From Alphaproteobacteria bacterium (GTDB lineage: Bacteria; Myxococcota_A; UBA796; GCA-2862545), in NCBI GenBank assembly GCA_020632925.1, contig JACKER010000014.1, forward strand, positions 62,001 to 126,000: a stretch of 64,000 nucleotides of DNA. The letters are read 5' to 3'. The position numbers and the translations under genes were made by a program. The notes under the pieces were generated by a model, which was not told the DNA's origin, did no database searches, and saw only the letters and a program-made list of their open reading frames with translations. Each line of letters begins with the position of its first letter. The first letter of the stretch is position 1. Below, one piece after another: positions 49,440-56,675 of this stretch.

Positions 49440-49575
49440 CCGCTCCGCCTAACTCTCGCCGTGTGGGATGCCCCGGTGGTGTGCCAGATGCCCCGAGCGG
49501 AAGCCCCTGATCGCGTGAGAATCGGCGTTCGATCATGGGATCGGATCTTGCTACGGATCTGCCCCGGAGGTCGGG

Positions 49576-49836
49576 ATGGCGACGACGCTGACGGTCGAGC
49601 TGAGCGCCCACGCCGAGGTCCGGGAGCGGTTGGAGGGCCTCCTCCGACCGTCCGTGCGCGAGCCCGGGCTCCTGCTCGGCCTGCTCGAGACCGTCGCGTC
49701 GCTGTTGCAACAGCTCGCGGAGGACCCGACCTCGCCCGCGCGGGTGGGGGTGGAGGTCGACGCCTCGCCCGGGAAGGTGGAGATCCGCATCCCTCGTGGG
49801 CGGGTGGTCGACACCCTGCTCTTCCGCCCGGGGTAG
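49576..49836 (+). CDS. Small conserved-looking cytoplasmic protein
   Basis: An 86-aa protein with no signal peptide. Sequence MATTLTVELSAHAEVRERLEGLLRP, a helix (LLLGLLETVASLLQQLAED), then two strands (ARVGVEVDASPGKVEIRIPRG). GGAGGTCGGG directly precedes the ATG, and codon bias is typical of this genome. The small alpha-beta fold is reminiscent of ATPase-like or regulatory domains, but I cannot name a family. It precedes the S41 peptidase gene by 18 bp on the same strand, so it may be a co-transcribed partner. Confidence 0.6.
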   Translation: MATTLTVELSAHAEVRERLEGLLRPSVREPGLLLGLLETVASLLQQLAEDPTSPARVGVEVDASPGKVEIRIPRGRVVDTLLFRPG

Positions 49837-49854
49837 CCTGCGCGCGGAGGGGGC

Positions 49855-51408
49855 GTGGACCTGGGCGCCGAACAGCTCCGTCAGGATCTGGCGGTCGTCG
49901 TGCAGGCGCTCCGCGAGGTCCACCCGGACGCCGTCGACGCCGTCGGACACGAGCGCTTCGAGGCGATGGTGGTGGAGGCGGAGGAGGCCCTCGAGGACGG
50001 TGGCGACGCCGGTCGGCTGTGGGTGGTCGCTGCCCCGCTGGTCGCTGCGGTGGGCGACGGGCACACGCTGCTCTTGCCACCCCCTGCTCCACCGGGCCGC
50101 GCGACGCCCTGGCGGATCGAGGCGCGCGACGGCCAGCTGTGGGTGGAGGGCTGGGGGAGCTCCTCGGGCCCCTCTCTCCCGTTCGGAGGTGCGCGGCTGC
50201 TGTCGGTGGACGAGGTTCCAGCGGGCGACCTGCTCGGTGCGCTGCTCGAGCGCGTGCCCGGGGAGACGGAGGGGTTCCGGCGCGTGGTGGCGGGCCTGGT
50301 CCTGCCCTGGGCGCTCGCGCCCACGATCGACGAGCTGCGGGGCGAGGCGGTCACCGGTCCGTACCACGTGGTGTTGGCGCTCGAGGGTGGGCGGCGGAAG
50401 CTCGGGGTGGTCTCGGAGCTCGCGGCGCCCCGTGCCTCCGCCTCGCTGAACGCGGTGTGGACGTCGCCGGAGGAGGCACCGTGGGCGGTGTGTGGTGGCG
50501 ATGGTGCCGTCGTGGGTCGCGTGGTGCCCGGTGGGGTCGCCGACCAGGCGGGGCTCCGACCCGGCGATCGCGTGATCTCCATGGACGGGGAGCACGTCGA
50601 CGCCGAGGGCCTCACCGAGCGGGTCCGGGGCGCGCGGATCGGGGCGCTCGCGCACCTGGAGATCGAACGCTGCGGCACCCCCGCCGAGGTCCTGGTCACG
50701 CTCGGCCCTGCGCTGGCGGACCCGCGCGACCACGTGATCTCGTTCACGGAGGAGGCGGCGGTCCTCCGCGTCGACAGCTGGCACGATCGCGGCTCGTTCC
50801 GGCGCGATCTGCGCGATCTGACGGCGGTCGCCCGGCGGGGCGGGATCGGGCACCTGGTGGTCGATCTGCGGGGGAACCCGGGTGGGGAGATCGGCGCGGT
50901 CGAGCAGCTGGCCGCGAGCCTCTGTCGGGAACCGGTCGCCGGCTACGTCACCGGGTGGCGGCGCTCCGAGGCCGCGGAGCAGCGGGAGCGCGCGTCGATC
51001 GGGATGTGGATGCCCCTCGCCCGCGCCAGCTCACCCGAGCTCCGCTCCTTCCTGCGCGCCCCGCTCGGGGCGGTGGCGACGATCGAGGGTGACCCGTACG
51101 AACCACGAGGGGAGGGCTCTCCCTTCCAACAGGTGTCGGTGTTGGTCGACGCTGCCACCTACTCGTCGTCGATCCTGGCGGCCGACGTGCTGCGCCGCTG
51201 CGCGAACGCGCAGCTGGTGGGTGAGGAGCCGGGCTCGCCGACCCACTTCCACACGCACAATCTCCCCGTCGTGCTGCCCGCCACCGGGATGACCCTGCTG
51301 GTCGCTACGGGCTGGCTGCACACGACCCCGGAGGCGGTCGCCCTCGCCCCGGACGTCCCCGTGCCGGCGTCCCGGGCCATGAGCGCCGCCCTGGGCCGAC
51401 GGCCGTGA
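49855..51408 (+). CDS. S41 family peptidase with PDZ domain
   Basis: A 517-aa C-terminal-processing-type serine protease. It has an N-terminal helical/beta domain (about 1-210), a PDZ domain (about 215-285, VVGRVVPGGVADQAGLRPGDRVISMDGEHV) and the S41 core (about 290-500). The S41 core includes LVVDLRGNPGGE and the nucleophile region TYSSSILAAD (Ser437-439; Ser437 is the likely nucleophile). A basic residue in the tail domain could be the Lys partner, but I could not place it. No signal peptide is visible from the GTG start at 49855, so either the enzyme is cytoplasmic or the true start lies elsewhere. It follows the 86-aa gene. Targets unknown. Confidence 0.82.
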   Translation: MDLGAEQLRQDLAVVVQALREVHPDAVDAVGHERFEAMVVEAEEALEDGGDAGRLWVVAAPLVAAVGDGHTLLLPPPAPPGRATPWRIEARDGQLWVEGWGSSSGPSLPFGGARLLSVDEVPAGDLLGALLERVPGETEGFRRVVAGLVLPWALAPTIDELRGEAVTGPYHVVLALEGGRRKLGVVSELAAPRASASLNAVWTSPEEAPWAVCGGDGAVVGRVVPGGVADQAGLRPGDRVISMDGEHVDAEGLTERVRGARIGALAHLEIERCGTPAEVLVTLGPALADPRDHVISFTEEAAVLRVDSWHDRGSFRRDLRDLTAVARRGGIGHLVVDLRGNPGGEIGAVEQLAASLCREPVAGYVTGWRRSEAAEQRERASIGMWMPLARASSPELRSFLRAPLGAVATIEGDPYEPRGEGSPFQQVSVLVDAATYSSSILAADVLRRCANAQLVGEEPGSPTHFHTHNLPVVLPATGMTLLVATGWLHTTPEAVALAPDVPVPASRAMSAALGRRP

Positions 51409-51472
51409 CACCGACGTCGCGATCGCTCGACCAGCGGTTTGGACGGCGTCGGGAGAACCTTGTGAATCGAGG

Positions 51473-51488
51473 TGGCACGGCGGTTGCG
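51473..51488 (+). promoter_or_regulatory. Sigma-54 promoter
   Basis: TGGCACGGCGGTTGCG fits TGGCACG-N4-TTGCW with the -24 GG and -12 GC exactly 10 bases apart. Transcription would start near 51499 and give a leader of about 22 bases with GGAGGTCTCC before the ATG at 51522. An imperfect palindrome GTCGCGATCGCTCGAC (51416-51431) lies about 45 bp upstream and could bind the enhancer-binding activator. Confidence 0.75.
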
Positions 51489-51521
51489 TAGGCAGTGCTC
51501 GTCACCCTCGTGGAGGTCTCC

Positions 51522-52265
51522 ATGCGTCACGTCACCGCCCTGCTCCTCGCCACGTCCCTCGCCGCCTGCACGGGGCACGGCGAGCCGATCCCCGAGCAGC
51601 TGGAGGCCTCCGAGGCCGTCAACGACCGTCAGGCCGAGCCGTACGAGGCGAGCGAGGCCGCTGGGCTCGCCCTGGTGAGTGGTGCCGACCGCGACTGGAC
51701 CCTGGTGCTCACCGACGGGCAGGACGCCGAGACCACCGTGAGCCTGCACCTGCCCGGCGGCTCCGATCTCTCCTCGCTGGACGCCCGCGACCTCGACGTG
51801 GCGCTCGGTGGTGCCTGGGGCGACGACACCCGCGCGGTGGCGGTGTCCGACGAGCAGGGCCTGGCCTTCGTCGTCCAGCCCGACGCCGAGTTCGGACCGG
51901 CGACGGACGCCTTCGGCGCGGATCTCGTGGCGTGGGGCGAGGAGCTGGGGCGCGGGAAGATGTCGGACGACTACGGCAGCTACACGGTCGCGTACCGCAG
52001 CGCGCGCTTCCAGACGGACGACGGCGCCGTCGACGCGTTGCCGGGCGAGCCCTTCGAGGCGGTGTTCGACGGTGTCCGCTGGCGGGTCGTGGTCCACGCC
52101 TCGTTCGAGGTGCTGACGATGCCGAAGGAGATGCCTGGCTGCGGCGGCGGCACCAGCTCGACGCTGAGCTTCGAGATGATCCGCGTCGACGAGGCGACGG
52201 TCGCGATGGACGCGCTGGCCCCGCTCCCGGGTGCCCGCATGGCCGGCCAGCACCACTGCGGGTGA
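51522..52265 (+). CDS. Sigma-54-linked lipoprotein of unknown function
   Basis: A 247-aa lipoprotein: leader MRHVTALLLATSLAAC with lipobox LAAC. The mature part has acidic and beta-rich sequence (DRDWTLVLTDGQD, TTVSLHLPGGSDLSSLDAR, DTRAVAVSDEQGLAFVVQ, DEATVAMDALAPLPGARM). It has only two further cysteines, in GCGGG and the terminal HHCG. The beta-sandwich character fits a cell-surface or periplasmic accessory. GGAGGTCTCC directly before the ATG is an excellent ribosome binding site. A near-perfect sigma-54 promoter 23-49 bases upstream puts it under activator control. No family is recognised. Confidence 0.75.
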   Translation: MRHVTALLLATSLAACTGHGEPIPEQLEASEAVNDRQAEPYEASEAAGLALVSGADRDWTLVLTDGQDAETTVSLHLPGGSDLSSLDARDLDVALGGAWGDDTRAVAVSDEQGLAFVVQPDAEFGPATDAFGADLVAWGEELGRGKMSDDYGSYTVAYRSARFQTDDGAVDALPGEPFEAVFDGVRWRVVVHASFEVLTMPKEMPGCGGGTSSTLSFEMIRVDEATVAMDALAPLPGARMAGQHHCG

Positions 52266-53348
52266 AACCGCGGACGTGACGCCGGAGCACGGCCATCGAA
52301 CGCTCGTCAGGAGGACCGGAGGACCGGGAGCCAGCACCGCTCGGGAGAGATCGAGTGCTCGCGGCTGGTGACCAGGATGGAACCGGACGTGTCCTCGACG
52401 AGCGACCGATCCGGGCGCCTGCCCCTGCGGGGCACCGGGGCCCCTGCGGGGTCGGCCATTCGGCCTCCGTCCGCCCTTCGGGCGGGACCGGCCTGCGGCC
52501 GCCCTCCGGTCCCCCTGGCGCGGGTCGACGGCGTGCGCGCCCTGGCGACGTCGACCTCCTCCCACCTGAGTGAACCGGGCTCGCGGCGCCGTGCTCGTCA
52601 GCCTCCATCCGACCCATCTGCGTCCGGTGGACGGGGGGACGGCTCGGCACGCCGGTCCCGCCTGCGTGCCCACCGCGGGCGCCTTCGCGGACGGACGGCG
52701 TCCCGCCTCGCCCTGCGGCAGCAGCAGCCTGTCCCTTCCGGGCGTTCCCGCCCGTCACGCGGAAGCACGAGGCGCCCCACCGACATTCGCAGAACCTCGG
52801 CCTCGTGGCGCCGAAGCCCGCCGCAGGCGGCCCAGCGTCGGCGACGGCACTACCGCTTTCCCGTGGATGGCCTGCCCGGAGGCACCCCAACCGAGCTCGC
52901 CGGAGCGGACGGCGTCGTCGGGGTGCCGCATGCACCGAGCCGTCTGCACGTGCGTTGGTGTCGGGCTGGTGAAGGGTCACGCCAACGTGAGCTGCCTCGC
53001 CCCCTCCCGCCATCCACGGGTTCCTTTGGTCTTCGGCCGTCGTCGCCGCGTCCGTTCAGCCCGGGGACACGTCGGTCGCGCTCCTCCGCCAACTCCTCCG
53101 CCACGTTCCGCGCCACCACCCCCAGGTTCGACGTGATCCCGATCAACTGGACCTGCAGGGTGGCGCCTCGAAGGCCGCGGGCACGCGCACGACGTGCTCA
53201 CTCCATCGAAGCAGCAACAGCGCGAGCAGGGCGCGCGCCGGCCACGCCTTCCGCCCGCGCCGCCCCTCCCGAGCGCATGTAAGGGAGCACCCGCGAGGCC
53301 CACGGGGGGACCGCCCAGCGGGCGACGGGAGGGTTCCTGAGCGGCGCT
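52266..53348. other. 1.08-kb intergenic stretch without a convincing gene
   Basis: The region lies between two 3' ends (a plus lipoprotein gene and the minus aldehyde dehydrogenase-like gene), so it carries neither gene's promoter. Open frames on both strands are Arg/Pro/Ser-rich and lack any signature or ribosome binding site. A short patch on the minus strand at about 53060-53160 reads LQVQLIGITSNLGVVARNVAEELAEE, which looks protein-like and could be the remnant of a decayed gene. The first quarter holds tightly clustered hairpins, described separately. I see no tRNA, rRNA or mobile element. Confidence 0.6.
52421..52512. repeat. Cluster of five GC hairpins
   Basis: Five adjacent perfect or near-perfect inverted repeats occur in 92 bp: GCCCCTGCGGGGC (52421), CCCCTGCGGGG (52441), GGCCATTCGGCC (52454), CCGCCCTTCGGGCGG (52471, with a UUCG tetraloop) and GGCCTGCGGCC (52490). 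The last lies inside a larger GGACCGG/CCGGTCC stem (52485-52512). This may be a structured 3' element or non-coding RNA. Confidence 0.6.
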
Positions 53349-54188
53349 TTAGTACGCGGCGGCGCCGCCCGCGGGCTCGTAGGCGCTCATCCAGACGGTC
53401 TGGACCTCGGCGAGACGCACCATCTCGATGGGGGTCGCAGGCGCCGCGGCGCCCGGGACCTGGAGCAGCCGACGCATGACGCGCGCACCCTCCACGTCGA
53501 GCTTCTCCTTGACGGCGGCACCGGCCGAGCCGGAGAGGTAGAGCCCGTCCACGTCGTCGTGCGCGGCCGCGAGCGTCAGCAGCTCGTCCTGGTCGCCCGT
53601 GAGCACGTTGAGCACGCCCCCCGGCAGGTCGCTGACCGCGAGGACCTCGGTGAACGCGGCCGCCAGCACCCCGAGCTCCGCCGGCACCAGCAGCAGGGTC
53701 GCGTTGCTCATGACGGCGGAGGTGCAGAAGGCCTCCACGAGCCCGAGCAGCCCGTCCTTCGCGTCCGGCGCCGCGCAGACCACCCCGAGGGGGCGGATCC
53801 TGCTGTAGTTCACGTACGTCGCGGCCACGGGGTTGAGGGTCGACAGCAGCTGCACCGCCTTGTCGGTCCAGCCGGCGTGGTGCACCGCGCGGTCCACCGC
53901 CGCCGCGGCGTCGGCCGCCTTCGTCGGGAGGGTGTCGAGCCGGTCCTCGAGCATCTCCGCGAAGCGGTAGAGGATCTGACCGCGGTTGTACGCCGTGGCG
54001 CCGGCCCACTTCGGCTGGGCGGCGCGGGCGACGCGCACCGCGTCCCGCAGGTCCTTGCGGCTGGCGTGCGGCACGTTCACCGTCCGCCCGTCGTGCTCGA
54101 TCGGCATCGTCCGTCCAGACTCCGAGCGGATGAACTTGGCGCCCACGTACATCTTGAGCGTCTTGTCGACGCGGAGCCGCGCGCTCAC
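53349..54188 (-). CDS. Truncated aldehyde dehydrogenase-like protein
   Basis: A 279-aa protein matching only the N-terminal half of aldehyde dehydrogenases (cofactor-binding part): RKDLRDAVRVARAAQPKW, GVVCAAPDAKDGLLGLV, LPGGVLNVLTG and DDVDGLYLSGS. The catalytic cysteine and general-base glutamate regions are absent, as is the whole C-terminal half, and the Pro-Trp-Asn motif (IPWNF) is missing. It is therefore probably not an active dehydrogenase and may be a regulatory or structural partner of the neighbouring enzyme. The GTG start overlaps the stop of the full-length gene (54185-54188), giving tight coupling. Degeneration or a lineage-specific non-catalytic subunit are both possible. Confidence 0.75.
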   Translation of the reverse strand: MSARLRVDKTLKMYVGAKFIRSESGRTMPIEHDGRTVNVPHASRKDLRDAVRVARAAQPKWAGATAYNRGQILYRFAEMLEDRLDTLPTKAADAAAAVDRAVHHAGWTDKAVQLLSTLNPVAATYVNYSRIRPLGVVCAAPDAKDGLLGLVEAFCTSAVMSNATLLLVPAELGVLAAAFTEVLAVSDLPGGVLNVLTGDQDELLTLAAAHDDVDGLYLSGSAGAAVKEKLDVEGARVMRRLLQVPGAAAPATPIEMVRLAEVQTVWMSAYEPAGGAAAY

Positions 54189-55681
54189 ACGATCTCCAGG
54201 TAGGGCCAGAGGCCCGCGACGCCGCCCTCGCGACCGAAGCCGGAGTGACGGATGCCGCCGAAGGGGGAGGTGGGGTCGAAGAGGTTGTACCCGTTGGCCC
54301 AGATCACGCCGGCGTTGAGCGCGTGCGCGACCTCGAACAGCTTGCTGGTCTTCTCGGTCCACACGCCGGCGGCGAGGCCGTACTCGGTGTCGTTGGCCTT
54401 GGCGATGGCCTCGGCGGGCGTCCGGAAGGTCAGCACCGAGAGCACCGGCCCGAAGATCTCCTCGCGGACGACGGTGTCGGTCTGCTGGACGTTGGACAGG
54501 ATGGTCGGCAGCACGAAGCAGCCCTTGGCCGGCGGGGCGGTCGCCGCCCCCTGCCAGACCGTGGCGCCCTCGTTGCGGCCGATGTCGATGTACCGCGTGA
54601 CCGTCGCGAGCTGCTCGGGGCTGTTGATCGCGCCCACGTCGGTGTTCTTGTCCAGCGGGTCGCCGATGCGCAGCGCGAGCACGCGGCGCTTGAGGCGCTC
54701 CATGAACTCCTCGGCGATCGACTCCTCGAGCAGGAGCCGCGAGCCGGCGCAGCAGACGTGGCCCTGGTTGAAGAAGATGCCGTTGATCGTGCCCTCGACG
54801 GCCTGATCGAGCGCGGCGTCCGCGAAGACCACGTTCGCGCCCTTGCCGCCGAGCTCCATCGTCGACTTCTTCTTCGAGCCGGCGACCTGCTTCATGATCA
54901 GGCGACCGACGCCGGTGGAGCCGGTGAACGCGATCTTGTCGATGCCGGCGTGCGCCACCAGCGCGGCACCGGTGGCACCCGCGCCGTTGACGATGTTCAC
55001 GACGCCGGGCGGCAGCTCGCACTCCTGGAGGATCTCGGCGAGCGCCATCGCGGTGAGCGGCGTGGTCTCGGCGGGCTTGAGCACGCAGGTGTTGCCGGTC
55101 GCGAGCGCGGGCGCGAGCTTCCAGGCCGCCATGAGCAGCGGGAAGTTCCACGGGATGATCTGGCCCGCGACACCGAGCGGGCGGACCTGGCGCCCCGGTG
55201 CGGCGTACTGCAGCTTGTCCGCCCAACCCGCGTAGTAGAAGAAGTGCGCGGCCGCGAGCGGCACGTCGACGTCGCGCGTCTCGCGGATCGGCTTGCCGTT
55301 GTCCTTCGTCTCGAGGACGGCCAGCTCCCGGCCCTTCTCCTGGATGCGGCGGGCGATGCGGAAGAGGTACTTCCCGCGCTCGGCGCCCGACATCTTCGAC
55401 CAGACCTTGTCGTAGGCCGCGCGCGCGCTCTTCACCGCTTTGTCGACCTCGGCGGCGTCGGCGGCGGCGATCTGCGCCAGGAGCTCGCCGTTGGCGGGGT
55501 TCGTGGTCGGGAACAGGCTGTCGTCGCGGCCGGCGAGCATCTTGCCGCCGACGAAGTGGCCATAGCGTTCGCGGATACGGACCGGCGTCGTCTCGGGCGC
55601 CGGGGACAGGGGCAGGGCGTCGGCGATGTGCAGCTCGCGCTTCGGCGCCTCACCCTTCGGCAGATCGGGGTTGCGGGTCAT
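54185..55681 (-). CDS. NAD(P)-dependent aldehyde dehydrogenase
   Basis: A 498-aa full-length aldehyde dehydrogenase. The motifs are VAGQIIPWNFPLLMAAWKLAPAL (cofactor), FTGSTGVGR, the general-base Glu276 in MELGGKGAN and the nucleophile Cys310 in GHVCCAGSR; EEIFGPVL and the final GGIRHSGFGREGG are also present. It follows deoC by 3 bp. DeoC releases acetaldehyde from deoxyribose 5-phosphate, so the natural job here is oxidising acetaldehyde, which would make the operon a deoxyribose salvage unit. The truncated partner gene overlaps its stop. Cofactor (NAD or NADP) cannot be told. The ATG at 55681 is the best start; an N-terminal extension of about 30 residues is longer than usual. Confidence 0.93.
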   Translation of the reverse strand: MTRNPDLPKGEAPKRELHIADALPLSPAPETTPVRIRERYGHFVGGKMLAGRDDSLFPTTNPANGELLAQIAAADAAEVDKAVKSARAAYDKVWSKMSGAERGKYLFRIARRIQEKGRELAVLETKDNGKPIRETRDVDVPLAAAHFFYYAGWADKLQYAAPGRQVRPLGVAGQIIPWNFPLLMAAWKLAPALATGNTCVLKPAETTPLTAMALAEILQECELPPGVVNIVNGAGATGAALVAHAGIDKIAFTGSTGVGRLIMKQVAGSKKKSTMELGGKGANVVFADAALDQAVEGTINGIFFNQGHVCCAGSRLLLEESIAEEFMERLKRRVLALRIGDPLDKNTDVGAINSPEQLATVTRYIDIGRNEGATVWQGAATAPPAKGCFVLPTILSNVQQTDTVVREEIFGPVLSVLTFRTPAEAIAKANDTEYGLAAGVWTEKTSKLFEVAHALNAGVIWANGYNLFDPTSPFGGIRHSGFGREGGVAGLWPYLEIV

Positions 55682-55684
55682 GGG

Positions 55685-56602
55685 TCAGTCCACGGAGAAG
55701 CGGCGAGGGGACTGGTAGTGGCCGTCCCCGCGGCGCGCGATCTGGTGCAGGAGGTCGTTGACGAGGCTGGAGGCGCCGAAGCGGAAGCGCTCGGGTGTCA
55801 TCCAGTCCGAACCCAGGGTCTCGGCGAGGAGCACCAGCCAGTGGAGCGCCTCCTTCGCCGTCCGGATGCCGCCGGCGGGCTTCATGCTGATCCGCTCGCC
55901 GGTCTCGAGGTAGTGCTCGCGGATGGCCTCGAGCATCACGAGCCCGACCTCCATCGTCGCGGCGGGGCTGATCTTGCCGGTGCTCGTCTTGATGAAGTCG
56001 CCACCCGCCGCGATCGCCAGGCGCGAGGCGGCGGCGACGTTGTCGAGCGTGCCGAGCTCGCCCGTCTCGAGGATGACCTTGAGCACGGCGGGGCCGCAGG
56101 CCTCCTTCACGAGCGCGATCTCCTCGAACACGGCCTGATCGTGGCCCGCGAGAAAGGCGCCGCGGTCGATGACCATGTCGATCTCGTCGGCGCCGAGATC
56201 CATCGTGCGCCGCACCTCGTCGAGCTTGATCGGCAGCGGCGTCTGACCGCTCGGGAAGCCCGTGGCGACGGCCGCCAGCTTCACGCCCGAGCTCCCGAGC
56301 GCCTTGCGCGCGTGCGGCACCATGTTCGGGTACACGCAGACCGCGGCGACGTGCGGCAGATCGGGCATCTCGGGCATCGGCCGGATCGCCTTGCGGCACA
56401 GGGCCGCGACCCGCTCGGGGGTGTCCTGACCCTCGAGGGTGGTCAGATCGATCATGGACAGCGCCAGGCGCAACAGCCGGTCCTTGGACTCGGTCTTGAT
56501 GCTGCGCGTGCGGGCGCGGGCACAGCGCGCTGCGACCGCGGCGTTGTCGACGTGGGCGGCGCGCCAGCGGCGGGCGTCGGAAGGGTGGAAGGTCGCGACC
56601 AT
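55685..56602 (-). CDS. deoC: Deoxyribose-phosphate aldolase
   Basis: Class I aldolase, 305 aa, cleaving 2-deoxyribose 5-phosphate to glyceraldehyde 3-phosphate and acetaldehyde. The catalytic residues are Asp142 (DEIDMVID), Lys175 (VLKVILETG) and the Schiff-base Lys205 in DFIKTSTGK. The C-terminal phosphate-binding SMKPAGGIRT is present. It is longer than E. coli DeoC (259 aa), with an extension at the N-terminus resembling the eukaryotic-type enzyme. It heads the deoC-aldehyde dehydrogenase-partner operon. A minus-strand TAGGCT (56622-56627) may be its -10 element, and CCGGAG precedes the ATG. Confidence 0.96.
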   Translation of the reverse strand: MVATFHPSDARRWRAAHVDNAAVAARCARARTRSIKTESKDRLLRLALSMIDLTTLEGQDTPERVAALCRKAIRPMPEMPDLPHVAAVCVYPNMVPHARKALGSSGVKLAAVATGFPSGQTPLPIKLDEVRRTMDLGADEIDMVIDRGAFLAGHDQAVFEEIALVKEACGPAVLKVILETGELGTLDNVAAASRLAIAAGGDFIKTSTGKISPAATMEVGLVMLEAIREHYLETGERISMKPAGGIRTAKEALHWLVLLAETLGSDWMTPERFRFGASSLVNDLLHQIARRGDGHYQSPRRFSVD

Positions 56603-56621
56603 CGGTGCTCCGGAGTCGCAG

Positions 56622-56669
56622 AGCCTACCATCGAGGGCGTCGCGGTGCCCGCGGCCAGCCTGTTAGGAC
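56622..56669. promoter_or_regulatory. Divergent -10-like elements of deoC and the kinase
   Basis: In the 73-bp gap, minus-strand TAGGCT (56622-56627) faces deoC and plus-strand TAGGAC (56664-56669) lies 6 bases before the kinase ATG at 56676. The latter would give a leaderless or near-leaderless transcript. The two promoters would partly overlap. -35 elements are not evident. Confidence 0.3.
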
Positions 56670-56675
56670 GGATTG

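Noticed and set aside
52368..53282. Open frame of about 300 codons in the intergenic stretch
   Set aside because: Arg/Pro/Ser-rich composition, no ribosome binding site, interrupted alternatives in other frames, no recognisable domain.
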